From: Psychrobacter immobilis
GTDB taxonomy: Bacteria > Pseudomonadota > Gammaproteobacteria > Pseudomonadales > Moraxellaceae
DNA length: 64,000 nt
NCBI RefSeq assembly: GCF_904846285.1
Contig: NZ_CAJHAD010000002.1
Span: 172,371-236,370, forward strand
Direction of reading: 5' to 3'
Shown: positions 1-8,576 of the stretch, one piece after another
Layout of the letters: each line of letters begins with the position of its first letter
Numbering within the stretch: the first letter of the stretch is position 1
Made by a program: the position numbers and the translations under genes
Notes under the pieces: model-generated
What the model saw: only the letters and a program-made list of their open reading frames with translations
Databases searched by the model: none
Told to the model about the DNA's origin: nothing

Positions 1-347
1 TCATTACCGCTTCTGCCGCTGACAAGATGTCGTTTGGTTGTACCAATAGCGCTGAGATGACCTATTTTGGCCAAGCGTTTTTTGCTGAAAGCTTACGTGG
101 CAATACCAGCTTTGAAGCCGCCTTTAAAGATGCGCGTTTGCGTGTCAATGAGCGCGAGACTGCGATGGGCTTTGAACCATCAGAGCCGCAAATGGTGATT
201 GGTAGCTTGATGGAAACGGCCTTGCCAGCATTTGAGCAAGTGTTGTTTGATAAAGCACGACCGTCATTTGCTAACGTGACTAATAGTTCTACCGCTGATA
301 TTAATTCAGATATGCCCGTGAGTATTGCTGCTGCTCCTATTGATTAA
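1..347 (+). CDS. C13-family peptidase, C-terminal fragment (5' end outside window)
   Basis: The reading frame is open from base 3, so the gene begins upstream of the window; the ATG at 27 is internal. The visible 115 or so residues begin with an I-T-A-S-A-A-D-K run followed by S-F-G-C and a T-Y-F-G-Q-A-F segment. From memory this matches the region after the catalytic Cys of bacterial legumain-like (C13) peptidases, where the segment reads TASAAD...FGC. The catalytic His and Cys lie in the missing part, so activity cannot be judged. The tail after about residue 90 is Ser/Asn/Ala-rich and looks unstructured. The family call is an inference from a short conserved stretch; the end of a real protein-coding gene is clear. 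Confidence 0.6.
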   Translation, partial: ITASAADKMSFGCTNSAEMTYFGQAFFAESLRGNTSFEAAFKDARLRVNERETAMGFEPSEPQMVIGSLMETALPAFEQVLFDKARPSFANVTNSSTADINSDMPVSIAAAPID

Positions 348-499
348 GCACGGATTTCTTAATTGCTTAGCTTGTAGTTTCTAAAAGCTGAGCGCTTTTA
401 AAACGTCTAAAATGGTACGCTTGTCTTATTAATGATTTGTTATTAACTGCTGATTAGCGCTCAACGCTTATTTTATCTTAGATAACAAGGATATTACTT

Positions 500-1390
500 A
501 TGAATAATTCTTATAAACACAGTTTATCTACCAACTCAAAAATCGAGCAGATCAGCGTCAATCGCTGCTTCGATGGCGAGCAGCATTACTATAGTCATCA
601 ATCGGCGTCGACCAAAACGCCAATGACCTTTAGTATTTATCTGCCCGATGAAGCGCTTGCTGGTCGCCGCTGTCCGGCAGTTTTGTATCTCTCAGGGTTG
701 ACCTGTAATGCTGATAACGTCACTCATAAAGCCCATTTCCAACAGAAATGTAGCGAGCTTGGCATGATTTTTATTGCTCCTGATACTTCTCCTAGAAGCA
801 TTGACGGTCATGATGTAGCAAATGATGAGCGTTATTTTGTCGGGCAGGGCGCAAGCTACTATGTTGATGCCACGCAGGCACCGTGGACAGAACACTTTAA
901 TATGCAACGCTATATCGTTGATGAATTATACGATTTACTGCGCTCTGAGTTTCCAATTGATAGTATCGGTATCACTGGCCATTCGATGGGCGGTCATGGC
1001 GCGTTACTGTTGGGCTTTAAGTTCCCAAGTAAGTTTGTCAGTGTCTCCGCTTTATCGCCTGTTTGTGCGGCCAGTGAGTCAGCATGGGGGCAGGCCGCTT
1101 ATAGCGAATATTTCGGTGATGACCAATCACTATGGGCGCAAGCCGATGCTTCACAGATGATTGTAGAAGTCGGTCAGCAATATGCCAGTATTTTGGTCGA
1201 TCAAGGCGCGGCTGATAACTTCTTGGCAGAAGGGCAGTTGCAAACCTCTAAGCTACAAGAGGCTTGTGAAAAGGCGCAACAGCCGCTGACGTTACGTTAT
1301 CAGGCTGGTCATGACCACAGTTATTACTTTATTCAAACCGTCATTAACGACCATATTGAACATCACTGGCGCATGGCGCAGATGAGCTAA
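500..1390 (+). CDS. fghA: S-formylglutathione hydrolase
   Basis: This 296-residue cytosolic serine hydrolase would convert S-formylglutathione to formate and glutathione, the last step of glutathione-dependent formaldehyde detoxification. The esterase D type alpha/beta-hydrolase fold is recognisable: an L-Y-L-S-G-L-T-C oxyanion region near residue 63-70, the nucleophile elbow G-H-S-M-G-G-H-G with Ser162, and a C-terminal G-H-D-H-S-Y-Y-F segment carrying the catalytic His. Length matches the family (about 280), with roughly 15 extra N-terminal residues. An AAGGA-type ribosome site lies before the ATG at 500. The usual partner, glutathione-dependent formaldehyde dehydrogenase, is not next to it in the window. 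Confidence 0.93.
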   Translation: MNNSYKHSLSTNSKIEQISVNRCFDGEQHYYSHQSASTKTPMTFSIYLPDEALAGRRCPAVLYLSGLTCNADNVTHKAHFQQKCSELGMIFIAPDTSPRSIDGHDVANDERYFVGQGASYYVDATQAPWTEHFNMQRYIVDELYDLLRSEFPIDSIGITGHSMGGHGALLLGFKFPSKFVSVSALSPVCAASESAWGQAAYSEYFGDDQSLWAQADASQMIVEVGQQYASILVDQGAADNFLAEGQLQTSKLQEACEKAQQPLTLRYQAGHDHSYYFIQTVINDHIEHHWRMAQMS

Positions 1391-1503
1391 GTCTGTTATA
1401 TAAGTTGACAGACGGTTACGCTGATTATTTAACCAAGCACATTTATTGGTATAAAATAGAGCTTGATTGTATATATGCTAAGTATCTTTAAAGGTAAAGT
1501 TTT

Positions 1504-1947
1504 ATGATAAACAGTCTGAAAGCATCGGCAAATGCGGATGCAACTCATACGCCGAAAACAGCTCAATCATCGCTTTTGGCTATGCAATCTGACATGGCTG
1601 CTGCTGTCAAAAATAAGCAGCAAGACAGTATTGCGCAAAAAAGTAATCTAAATTCAGATGCCCGTAACGTGAAATCAAACTCTACAACTGCCGCTAAACA
1701 ACTCGATGCCGTGCAACTATCACGGGTGATAGAGATGGCGTGGGAAGACAGAACGCCGTTTGAGGCGATAGAGCATAGCTACGGTCTCGATGAGACGGCA
1801 GTCATTAAGCTGATGCGTCAAGAGCTAAAAGCATCGTCTTTTCGCTTATGGCGTCAACGTGTTACCAATCGTGCCACTAAGCATTTGGCAAAACGTCCGT
1901 TTGACGTTGGTCGCGCTTATTGTAAAACCCAGTATAAGCCGCGCTAG
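1504..1947 (+). CDS. TIGR03643/DUF2805-type small protein
   Basis: The protein has 147 residues. The C-terminal 75 or so residues carry the pattern known in the TIGR03643 (DUF2805) family: a V-I-E-M-A-W-E-D-R-T-P-F opening, a Y-G-L helix-turn-helix-like step, then F-R-L-W-R-Q-R-V and a basic R-A-T-K-H end. The N-terminal 70 residues are Ala/Ser/Asn/Lys-rich and look disordered. The helix-turn-helix-like pattern and the basic tail suggest nucleic acid binding, but no function is established that I know of. It stands alone, with its own upstream gap and an AAGG before the ATG. Confidence 0.7.
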   Translation: MINSLKASANADATHTPKTAQSSLLAMQSDMAAAVKNKQQDSIAQKSNLNSDARNVKSNSTTAAKQLDAVQLSRVIEMAWEDRTPFEAIEHSYGLDETAVIKLMRQELKASSFRLWRQRVTNRATKHLAKRPFDVGRAYCKTQYKPR

Positions 1948-2082
1948 TGATTTGAGTTTATTATTTTAATAGCCAGTTATTGACAGCAAATGCTTTAACA
2001 TCAGTTATTTAACTGCTAACAACATTCATTAAAAACCTTTTTTATTAAACTTTTATACAAATATCAATTAGGTAACTCAATT

Positions 2083-2772
2083 ATGATCAGTCCTTCTAAA
2101 CCCTATTTAATCGCTCCTTCTATTTTATCTGCTGATTTTGCCAGACTGGGTGAAGAAGTAGAGCGTGTATTAGAATCGGGTGCGGATGTCATCCATTTTG
2201 ATGTAATGGACAACCATTATGTGCCCAATCTGACTTTTGGTAGCATGATATGTCAGGCGCTGCGTGACTATGGTATTGAGGCGCCAATTGATGTACATCT
2301 TATGGTTAGCCCTGTTGATAGTATGATTGAGCAGTTTTTAGAAGCGGGTGCCAGCATTATCACCTTCCATCCAGAAGCCAGCGGGCATATTGACCGCTCT
2401 TTGCAACTGATCAAAGATGGCGGCGCAGAATGCGGTTTGGTATTAAACCCCGCAACGCCACTACATTATTTGGACTATGTCATGGATAAGGTCGATCAAA
2501 TCTTACTCATGAGTGTCAACCCGGGTTATGGTGGCCAGTCCTTTATTGAGGGTACCTTAGACAAGGTTCGCCAAGTCCGTCAACGTATCATTACCAGTGG
2601 TCGTGACATCAGGTTAGAAGTAGATGGTGGCATCAAAGCCAGTAATATCCGTGCGATTGCCGAAGCAGGTGCAGATATGTTTGTCGCCGGTTCTGCTATC
2701 TTTAACCAAGAAGATTATAAAGTGGCTATCGATGCCATGCGCGCAGAGTTGGCCTTGGCAAATGGCTATTAA
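2083..2772 (+). CDS. rpe: Ribulose-phosphate 3-epimerase
   Basis: This 229-residue TIM-barrel enzyme interconverts D-ribulose 5-phosphate and D-xylulose 5-phosphate in the non-oxidative pentose phosphate pathway. Diagnostic motifs are all present: A-P-S-I-L-S-A-D-F near the N terminus, [12 protein letters not shown] with metal-binding His and Asp, [16 protein letters not shown] for phosphate binding, and E-V-D-G-G-I with the catalytic Asp. Length is normal for the family. It is followed after 74 bases by a small membrane protein gene on the same strand; no phosphoglycolate phosphatase gene (gph) follows, unlike the arrangement in many relatives. Confidence 0.96.
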   Translation: MISPSKPYLIAPSILSADFARLGEEVERVLESGADVIHFDVMDNHYVPNLTFGSMICQALRDYGIEAPIDVHLMVSPVDSMIEQFLEAGASIITFHPEASGHIDRSLQLIKDGGAECGLVLNPATPLHYLDYVMDKVDQILLMSVNPGYGGQSFIEGTLDKVRQVRQRIITSGRDIRLEVDGGIKASNIRAIAEAGADMFVAGSAIFNQEDYKVAIDAMRAELALANGY

Positions 2773-2846
2773 TCTCCATCTATAGCCATACATATGAATG
2801 ATAAAGTTATAATGATAGACAATGAAAAGTTATGCAAAGGTGAAAT

Positions 2847-3206
2847 ATGGATACGCAAAAGCCCGTTAACGCAGCAGTACCGCCTCAACCTGTGAAAGAG
2901 ACTGAGTCGCAGCAAGCTAGCTTAGTACCCAAAAGCATTACTATTGGCTTGGCTATGTTTGCGCTTGTCTTAAGCTTGGCAGGTTACGGCTTTCGTCTTA
3001 TGGTGGGCGATGATACTGGCGAAGTATTACGTCATGCTGCGGTCATCGTGCCTGCATTTATGCTCGGTATTCCACTGTTTTTTTGGGTAGGTTCACGCAT
3101 ATTTAACAAGGTTAAAGGCACGCATATAGAAAGCTGGAATGCTATTAGCTTGGGCTATTTAACGTCTTGTATATCGATACTATGGCTGATGGGCACTTAT
3201 AGTTAG
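2847..3206 (+). CDS. Small integral membrane protein, unknown function
   Basis: The protein has 119 residues, with a Pro/Gln-rich N-terminal 30 residues, probably cytoplasmic. Three hydrophobic segments follow, at about residues 31-52, 62-85 and 95-117. I do not recognise the family. An AAAGGTG sequence precedes the ATG at a good distance, and the reading frame is uninterrupted, so a real gene is likely. It lies 74 bases after rpe on the same strand and could be co-transcribed with it. Confidence 0.6.
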   Translation: MDTQKPVNAAVPPQPVKETESQQASLVPKSITIGLAMFALVLSLAGYGFRLMVGDDTGEVLRHAAVIVPAFMLGIPLFFWVGSRIFNKVKGTHIESWNAISLGYLTSCISILWLMGTYS

Positions 3207-3345
3207 TTGGATTTTTTAGTAGCAAAGATAGGGTTACTTAATAAAGTCACTTAATAGATATAACCTGACAATGTTTTTTATAAGCTTTTTTTTACACACT
3301 TCTCAATCATTAAGTCATACGTTGCTAGCGTGACTGGAATTTTAC

Positions 3346-3657
3346 ATGCGAATCATGCCGACCAAGATTGCCAACATTATTTATCCAAAAGACTTACCAA
3401 ATGGCTTATTTACTAGCTTAATTATTGCCTGTTTGCTATTAGGGTTATCCTACCTGCGTCATGGTACGGGACTGCAAAGTTGGCTGCACGTCTTTGAAAA
3501 TTGGCTACTTATGCTGATAATAATACCGACGGCCACTGCCACCGTTGCCTTACCGTTTAAATATCGTGATCCTACGCTTGAGCTTAAGTTGACCTATTAT
3601 CTTGGTATGTTTGTCGCTTTCTTATTTACCTTGGCAAAACTGCGTTATTGGCGTTAA
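3346..3657 (+). CDS. Small membrane protein, unknown function
   Basis: The protein has 103 residues with three predicted membrane segments, at about residues 19-36, 48-68 and 80-98, and little outside the membrane. A second in-frame ATG lies three codons downstream, at 3355. It is not recognised as a known family. Its position after another small membrane gene on the same strand suggests a related envelope role, but there is no direct evidence. The antisense frame over its downstream flank is not convincing. Confidence 0.5.
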   Translation: MRIMPTKIANIIYPKDLPNGLFTSLIIACLLLGLSYLRHGTGLQSWLHVFENWLLMLIIIPTATATVALPFKYRDPTLELKLTYYLGMFVAFLFTLAKLRYWR

Positions 3658-3854
3658 GTATCAGTTTTTGGCGAATAAGCACGGATAAAGTGCATGTATG
3701 CAAAAGACTTGGACGCCAGCCCTTGAATTGTAGGCGTAAAGCGTCCATTGTATGACTAAGATAGTTTTGCCCGCATGACTGTAAGACGAGCGCTTTAATG
3801 AATAACATGACCGCATTTTTACAGATATAAAACGGGATAATAAGGAAAAAATGA

Positions 3855-4166
3855 ATGCCATACGATATTGATAATGACATAGAAGTAGATAGCGAAAGTA
3901 GCGATCAGTTTGCAGGATTTGCCAAAGAAACCACGCTTGAGCTGGTAGAAGCAGATGATGGTCGCTTACTATTACGCGATGCTGAACAAGATGAAGCGCC
4001 ACTCATGACCATTGATTTTTCTGAAAAGCTTAAAGAAATACTTGGCAGTGATACGCAAGCGATTGGTCAGCATATGATTCATGCCGCGATTCAAGTCATC
4101 ATGCAAAAGCAGATGAGCCAGTGGCATGCGCATGTGTATGATAAAGAGCCGACGCATTATAGTTAA
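3855..4166 (+). CDS. Small acidic protein, unknown function
   Basis: This 103-residue soluble protein is strongly acidic in its first half (many Asp/Glu) and ends in a helix rich in Gln, His and Met. No membrane segment or signal peptide is seen. An AAGGAAAAA ribosome site sits just before the ATG. It is the last gene before the convergent terminator at 4273. The family is not recognised. The acidic N terminus and fixed small size suggest a conserved genus-level protein rather than chance ORF. Confidence 0.5.
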   Translation: MPYDIDNDIEVDSESSDQFAGFAKETTLELVEADDGRLLLRDAEQDEAPLMTIDFSEKLKEILGSDTQAIGQHMIHAAIQVIMQKQMSQWHAHVYDKEPTHYS

Positions 4167-4267
4167 TGGCTAATTGGTCTGAAAATTTGTCATAGTGAAG
4201 ATATAAGTAATGCCTCATTAGGATAATAGTTGGTTGAAAATAAGTAGATGGTAAAAAATGGGCAATA

Positions 4268-4301
4268 AAAAAGGGTTTATCATTTGATAAACCCTTTTTT
4301 T
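4268..4301. terminator. Bidirectional terminator between the acidic-protein gene and rpmG
   Basis: An 8-bp stem of GGGTTTAT and ATAAACCC (4273-4294) with a CATTTG loop is flanked by A-run on the left and T-run on the right. It can therefore serve transcripts from both strands. It lies exactly between two convergent genes. Confidence 0.85.
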
Positions 4302-4360
4302 GTTCAAATAATTTATTTATAGAACGTATTTATAAAGAATACTTTTCATAAAAATAGTAA

Positions 4361-4516
4361 TTATTTGATTTTCGCTTCTTTAAAGATCACATGCTGGCGT
4401 ACTTTTGGATCAAACTTTTTGATTTCCATTTTGCCAGGCATAGTGCGCTTGTTTTTGGTAGTGGTATAGTAATACCCAGTACCAGCGGTCGATACTAACT
4501 TAATTTTATCTCTCAT
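4361..4516 (-). CDS. rpmG: 50S ribosomal protein L33
   Basis: This 51-residue basic protein of the large ribosomal subunit reads [11 protein letters not shown], then [13 protein letters not shown] and a [10 protein letters not shown] core. That is the L33 signature. The Cys pairs of zinc-binding L33 forms are absent, so this is the zinc-free type. It lies 127 bases downstream of rpmB on the same strand, the usual rpmB-rpmG order, so co-transcription is likely. Transcription would end at the hairpin centred on 4284. Confidence 0.95.
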   Translation of the reverse strand: MRDKIKLVSTAGTGYYYTTTKNKRTMPGKMEIKKFDPKVRQHVIFKEAKIK

Positions 4517-4643
4517 GATAGCTTTCCTGTAAATGAGGGGGTCTTCAAACGATGGGTACGGATCTAAAAAATTAAGTGGCTACAATAAATGTAGCAGCTT
4601 AAGTAGCAAAGATAATCGATGTCCTTAAGCTACCAGTCATCAC

Positions 4644-4880
4644 TTATACTTTTTGACCTTGTGCGCGCATATCTGCTAACACTTTATCGATACCAAGTTT
4701 GTCAATGGTGCGCATACCTTTGGTAGACACACGTAGACGTACAAAACGATTTTCAGACTCTACCCAAAAACGATGGTTATGAAGGTTTGGTAGAAAGCGA
4801 CGACGGGTTTTGTTGTTTGCGTGCGAAACATTATTACCCACCATAGGGCGCTTTCCAGTCACTTGGCAAACTCTAGACAT
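4644..4880 (-). CDS. rpmB: 50S ribosomal protein L28
   Basis: This 78-residue large-subunit protein begins [12 protein letters not shown] and contains [14 protein letters not shown] and H-R-F-W-V-E, the standard L28 features, at full length. An AGGAG ribosome site lies about 7 bases before the ATG (minus strand). A perfect small hairpin sits immediately upstream of that site in the leader. It forms an operon with rpmG. Confidence 0.97.
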   Translation of the reverse strand: MSRVCQVTGKRPMVGNNVSHANNKTRRRFLPNLHNHRFWVESENRFVRLRVSTKGMRTIDKLGIDKVLADMRAQGQKV

Positions 4881-4900
4881 GGCGAACTCCTAATCTATGA

Positions 4901-4921
4901 GGTATGAGTTTTTCTCATACC
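4901..4921 (-). promoter_or_regulatory. Leader hairpin just upstream of the rpmB ribosome site
   Basis: A perfect 8-bp inverted repeat, GGTATGAG and CTCATACC, has a 5-base homopolymer loop (AAAAA in the transcript). It ends about 13 bases before the AGGAG of rpmB. There is no U-run after it in the rpmB direction, so it is not a standard terminator. A role in translation control or mRNA stability is possible but not shown. Confidence 0.45.
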
Positions 4922-5133
4922 AGTCTGGGCAAGTTGCACGTATTTGCGGCATGGACACAGCAAGCGGCAGCTTTGCACCAAACAAAACTATTATGAAGGT
5001 TGAGCTGATATGACTGTCATTAAAGGCAAATAACAGGCTAACCAATTCAGAAAATTTTAAAGCCGACATTTATACCATAAAAGTAATGAATACTCAAATA
5101 TTTTTATGATGATTGTCTGCTTCAACGCGAGCT

Positions 5134-5139
5134 ATTATA
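5134..5139 (-). promoter_or_regulatory. Candidate -10 box for the rpmB-rpmG operon
   Basis: A perfect TATAAT on the minus strand is followed by AGCTCGCG, a G/C-rich run typical of discriminators at ribosomal promoters. The -35 region at a spacing of 17 is poor (TCACAT). If used, it would give a leader of roughly 250 bases before rpmB. Confidence 0.35.
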
Positions 5140-5323
5140 CCTGAAATGAGCGGGCTATGTGATTGATTATTTAATAGTAGAGATTCATTTTTTAGTTGTA
5201 AGTTATAACAAAAGTCAGTAAAGTTGCAGTTATATATTTAATACAATCTGTTAATACAACTGCTATTATTGTAAGTCTATGTATCATTACTTAAATTAAT
5301 GATTGCCATCACGGAGTTCCAAC

Positions 5324-7339
5324 ATGTCTCATAGTTCACTACCCATAACTTCTAAGCTATTTCAGCTCACTTTTTTGACTTGCGCATTGGCTTTGGCTGG
5401 ATGTGGCGGTGGTAGCGGTGATACTGTAGATTCTATTGCACCGAAGCCTGATACTGGTAATAATGGAGGTTCTAATAACTCTGCTACTCAAGCATCAGGT
5501 ATATATATATCATCTGAAAAATCTCAACTGTTAACAGGTAAAGATAAAACTACTCTCAATATTAGAGTAACAGATAAAAACGGCGGCATTGTTAGTAATG
5601 TGCCTGTCAGTATCAATATTTCTAATGCCGCTATGTATGGTTTGGCTTTAGATGGGCCATCTAATCAGATCAGTGATGAAAAAGGTCTTATTACGGTGGA
5701 TTTATTACAAGATACTAAAGGAATAGATTCTCAGCTAGATCACGAGAGCTTATTGACAGTCACTGCTAATAGTCTAGAAGGTGTTATTAAACAAACACTA
5801 CCAATTATAGTATCAGGTACTAGTGCAAACAATGTTGTGTCTTCCAAAAATACAGTCAGTTCAGGAGAGAGTTTTAGTATATCTGGACAAATATTAGATG
5901 GTGTAGGAGCTCCAGTAGCTAATGCAGATGTTGTTTTATATAGTAACGATAAGCAGGCAGGTATTGGAAGACTAGACAATAATGGGAATTTTCTGTTTGA
6001 TTTGAACTCTTCTATTTTGGAAGCGTTAAATAATAACTTTCTATTTAGTATTGAAGTTAAAGGAACAGAGATTAACCAACGCATTCCAGATATCTTAACA
6101 GTAGTTTCTACTGATAGTTCGAGTATTAGTTTTTCAAAGACGCCTGATATTATAGTCGGAACAAAGCAGAAAATCACATTGAATACTCCAAATGCTAAGA
6201 ATGGAGATGTTGTTTATATATCAACTAATAAAGGTGAGATTTTAAATAATTCAAGTGAAACTCAGGGTAGCTCTCGTCGTGCCCTAAATGTTATAAATGG
6301 CAAGATAGATTTTTATATCGATTCTAATGTACCTGGTAAAGCTATTTTAAGGGCAGAATATGGTAATGAATCTAGAGAGAGTATATTAAGTTTTGTTTCG
6401 ATCAACCCAACAAAACTTTTGTTACAAACTGAACGTTCTGTTTTAAGCGTAGGTGGCTCTACACCAGTAATCGCTCGGGTTTTGGATGAAAATGATGCAC
6501 CAGTAAAAAATGCTATCGTACAATTTACTACGATTAGAGATTCATCGGGTGGTAGCTTAGGTCAAGGCGTTGCTTATACTGATGATAGTGGTATAGCTAC
6601 GGTGATTTATAATGCAGGGGCAAATCCAACTAGTACAAATGGCGTAGATATAAAAGCTCAAGTACAATCAGTTAAATTACCGAATAATCAGGAAAAAGTA
6701 GTTAATCCAATTCAGGCTACGTCAGCAATAACAGTTCAAACGAAATCAACCTATATCAGCTTTGCTTTTGCAGATAAAGTGTCTAGTGATGATAGTGAAA
6801 TTTATTATTTCCGCAGAGGATCAGCCAGCGTTATTAACAGCTCTGGTAAACCGGCTATCAATCAGCAAGTTTCTATTAATTTAACTCCAGATAGTTATCT
6901 AAAAGGCTTCTTCAAAATTATTATGTTTGAAGGCACCCCTACAGAGTCTTTCAATTCAGTAGTTTGTGAAAATGAAGATAAAAATAACAATGGTATTTTA
7001 GATTCTGGGGAAGATTTTAATAATAATAAGCAACTAGATCCTATTAATGTAGCAGCTATACTTACTGAAAATGGTGAAGAAGTTGGCTCTGGTAAAAACT
7101 TCAATTTTATTACAGATAATAATGGAAGAGTAGATTTCTCAATCCGATATCCGAAACAATATGCAAACTGGTATAGAGCTAAAGTTACTGTCAATACTCG
7201 AGTAGATGGAAGCGAATCGCAGCAATCAAGAGTAATCGATTTTCCAGCTTTAGTTGATGACATTGATATCAGTATACCGATACGACCAAATACTAATAGT
7301 CCATTCGGTACTAATCTAAACTGTTCTAGCGCTAAATAA
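5324..7339 (+). CDS. Surface lipoprotein with bacterial Ig-like (Big-1-like) repeats
   Basis: The chosen start is the ATG at 5324, preceded at 7 bases by ACGGAG; an upstream TTG at 5303 would only add seven residues. The 671-residue product begins with a lipoprotein signal ending L-A-L-A-G-C (lipidated Cys27), followed by a Gly/Ser/Asn linker. Several beta-rich repeats of about 90-100 residues follow. One has the G-x-G-x-A-Y-T-D-D-S-G-I-A-T-V-I-Y pattern of Big-1 (invasin/intimin-type) domains. Near residue 560 is an Asp/Asn-rich stretch (D-K-N-N-N-G-I-L-D-S-G-E-D) resembling calcium-binding loops. It is likely exported to the outer membrane as an adhesin-like or structural protein. The gene is clearly more AT-rich than its neighbours and has its own terminator, suggesting an independently acquired unit. 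Confidence 0.75.
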   Translation: MSHSSLPITSKLFQLTFLTCALALAGCGGGSGDTVDSIAPKPDTGNNGGSNNSATQASGIYISSEKSQLLTGKDKTTLNIRVTDKNGGIVSNVPVSINISNAAMYGLALDGPSNQISDEKGLITVDLLQDTKGIDSQLDHESLLTVTANSLEGVIKQTLPIIVSGTSANNVVSSKNTVSSGESFSISGQILDGVGAPVANADVVLYSNDKQAGIGRLDNNGNFLFDLNSSILEALNNNFLFSIEVKGTEINQRIPDILTVVSTDSSSISFSKTPDIIVGTKQKITLNTPNAKNGDVVYISTNKGEILNNSSETQGSSRRALNVINGKIDFYIDSNVPGKAILRAEYGNESRESILSFVSINPTKLLLQTERSVLSVGGSTPVIARVLDENDAPVKNAIVQFTTIRDSSGGSLGQGVAYTDDSGIATVIYNAGANPTSTNGVDIKAQVQSVKLPNNQEKVVNPIQATSAITVQTKSTYISFAFADKVSSDDSEIYYFRRGSASVINSSGKPAINQQVSINLTPDSYLKGFFKIIMFEGTPTESFNSVVCENEDKNNNGILDSGEDFNNNKQLDPINVAAILTENGEEVGSGKNFNFITDNNGRVDFSIRYPKQYANWYRAKVTVNTRVDGSESQQSRVIDFPALVDDIDISIPIRPNTNSPFGTNLNCSSAK

Positions 7340-7352
7340 TATAAATAATTAC

Positions 7353-7388
7353 ACAAAAACCCCCAACCCTCGCGTTGGGGGTTTTTGT
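7353..7388 (+). terminator. Strong terminator after the Ig-like lipoprotein gene
   Basis: Perfect 15-bp arms (7353-7367 and 7374-7388) contain CCCCC/GGGGG flanked by A5 and T5, with a six-base loop CCTCGC. It follows the stop codon by 13 bases. Confidence 0.92.
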
Positions 7389-7523
7389 ATTTATAATCTC
7401 AATAACCAAATACAACCAACTCAATCAGCAAAGTTTTGCAAAAGCGATTAGAATAGTCTGTTTCCTATGCTGCTAATCATATTCAAAATAAGCAGTAAGT
7501 TTCATTTTTTAATTGGGCGTACT

Positions 7524-8453
7524 ATGTCAGACACTGCAACAATTGCTTCACCGAAAAAACTCTCTCATAAAGTATCTAATAACTCGTCTAGTCAGATGGC
7601 AATTGATACCGCGACGTTATTGATTAAATGCCGCGATCAAGCTGGTATCGTACAAGCCGTATCCGAGTTTATTCATCGTTATGGTGGCAATATTATTACT
7701 CTTGATCAATATTCAACCGCTCATGAAGGTGGCCAATACTTTATGCGTTTAGAGTTTGCCTTAGCAGGCTTGAGCGAGATTATGGATAATTTTGAAGCCA
7801 GTTTTGGGCATACGGTGGCTAAGCGCCATAATATGGCGTGGCGCTTACATAACAATGCGATTAAAACCAAGATTGGCATCTTAGTATCAAAGTTCGATCA
7901 TGCCTTATTAGATTTATTATGGCGGCATCAGCGCGGATTATTGGATTGCGAGATTACGTCTGTCGTCAGTAACCATGAAGATTTGCGCCAAGCGGTAGAA
8001 AACTTTGGTATTACCTTCCATTATGTTCCAGTCACTAAGGATAATAAAGCCGAGGCGGAAGAGCAGATTCATACGTTGATGGCAGGTAATGATTTGCTGG
8101 TATTGGCGCGTTATATGCAGATATTATCGTCTGATTTTGTTAAGCGTTGGCCGATGCAAATTATCAATATTCACCATTCATTTTTGCCCGCATTTGTCGG
8201 TGCCGACCCTTATCGTCAGGCTTATGATAAGGGGGTCAAGCTCATTGGGGCGACCGCGCATTATGTCACAGCTGAGCTTGATCAAGGGCCTATCATTGAG
8301 CAAGACGTCCATCGTGTTACTCATCGTCAGGGTGTGACCGAATTACGTGCTATCGGCCGTGATATCGAACGTAATGTCTTGGCACGCGCGGTGAATTGGC
8401 ATGTACAAAATCGCGTGATTGTGGCGGGTAATAAAACCGTGGTTTTTAATTAG
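7524..8453 (+). CDS. purU: Formyltetrahydrofolate deformylase
   Basis: This cytosolic enzyme hydrolyses 10-formyltetrahydrofolate to formate and tetrahydrofolate, balancing one-carbon pools and feeding PurT. The chosen start is the ATG at 7524 (M-S-D-T-A-T-I); an upstream frame to 7467 adds a hydrophobic stretch not expected in the family. The 309-residue product has an N-terminal ACT domain (L-L-I-K-C-R-D-Q-A-G-I-V at about 35) and a C-terminal formyltransferase domain with I-N-I-H-H-S-F-L-P-A-F and D-Q-G-P-I-I-E-Q-D. The Asn, His and Asp active-site triad is present. The N-terminal 30 residues are an extra Ser/Lys-rich tail. Confidence 0.93.
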   Translation: MSDTATIASPKKLSHKVSNNSSSQMAIDTATLLIKCRDQAGIVQAVSEFIHRYGGNIITLDQYSTAHEGGQYFMRLEFALAGLSEIMDNFEASFGHTVAKRHNMAWRLHNNAIKTKIGILVSKFDHALLDLLWRHQRGLLDCEITSVVSNHEDLRQAVENFGITFHYVPVTKDNKAEAEEQIHTLMAGNDLLVLARYMQILSSDFVKRWPMQIINIHHSFLPAFVGADPYRQAYDKGVKLIGATAHYVTAELDQGPIIEQDVHRVTHRQGVTELRAIGRDIERNVLARAVNWHVQNRVIVAGNKTVVFN

Positions 8454-8507
8454 CTTTTTATTACAGCGATTTTACATTGAGAAGAAAGCATATAAAAAAT
8501 ATTCAAT

Positions 8508-8552
8508 AAAAAAGGCCGCGAGTATTGTCATTTAATACACGCGGCCTTTTTT
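8508..8552. terminator. Bidirectional terminator between purU and ypjD
   Basis: AAAAGGCCGCG and CGCGGCCTTTT arms are extended by AGTATT/AATACA with one mismatch, flanked by A-run and T-run. It sits between two convergent genes. Confidence 0.88.
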
Positions 8553-8576
8553 CCATTTGCTGCTGCAGAATTGGTC

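Larger units (their letters stand above)
4881..5323. other. Divergent intergenic region between rpmB and the Ig-like lipoprotein gene
   Basis: This 443-base non-coding stretch holds the rpmB leader hairpin at 4901-4921 and a minus-strand TATAAT at 5134-5139. That TATAAT is followed by a G/C-rich start region resembling promoters of ribosomal genes. The right-hand 150 bases are very AT-rich and run up to the ATG at 5324. No small ORF with a ribosome site was seen. Confidence 0.6.

Noticed and set aside
3626..4002. Minus-strand frames over 3.6-4.0 kb
   Set aside because: They overlap the plus-strand acidic-protein gene, which has a better ribosome site; the translated sequences look like random Leu/His/Cys-rich frames.
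6895..7356. Antisense frame across the lipoprotein gene end and its terminator
   Set aside because: It runs through the Big-1-like gene in another frame and shows no recognisable motif or start signal.
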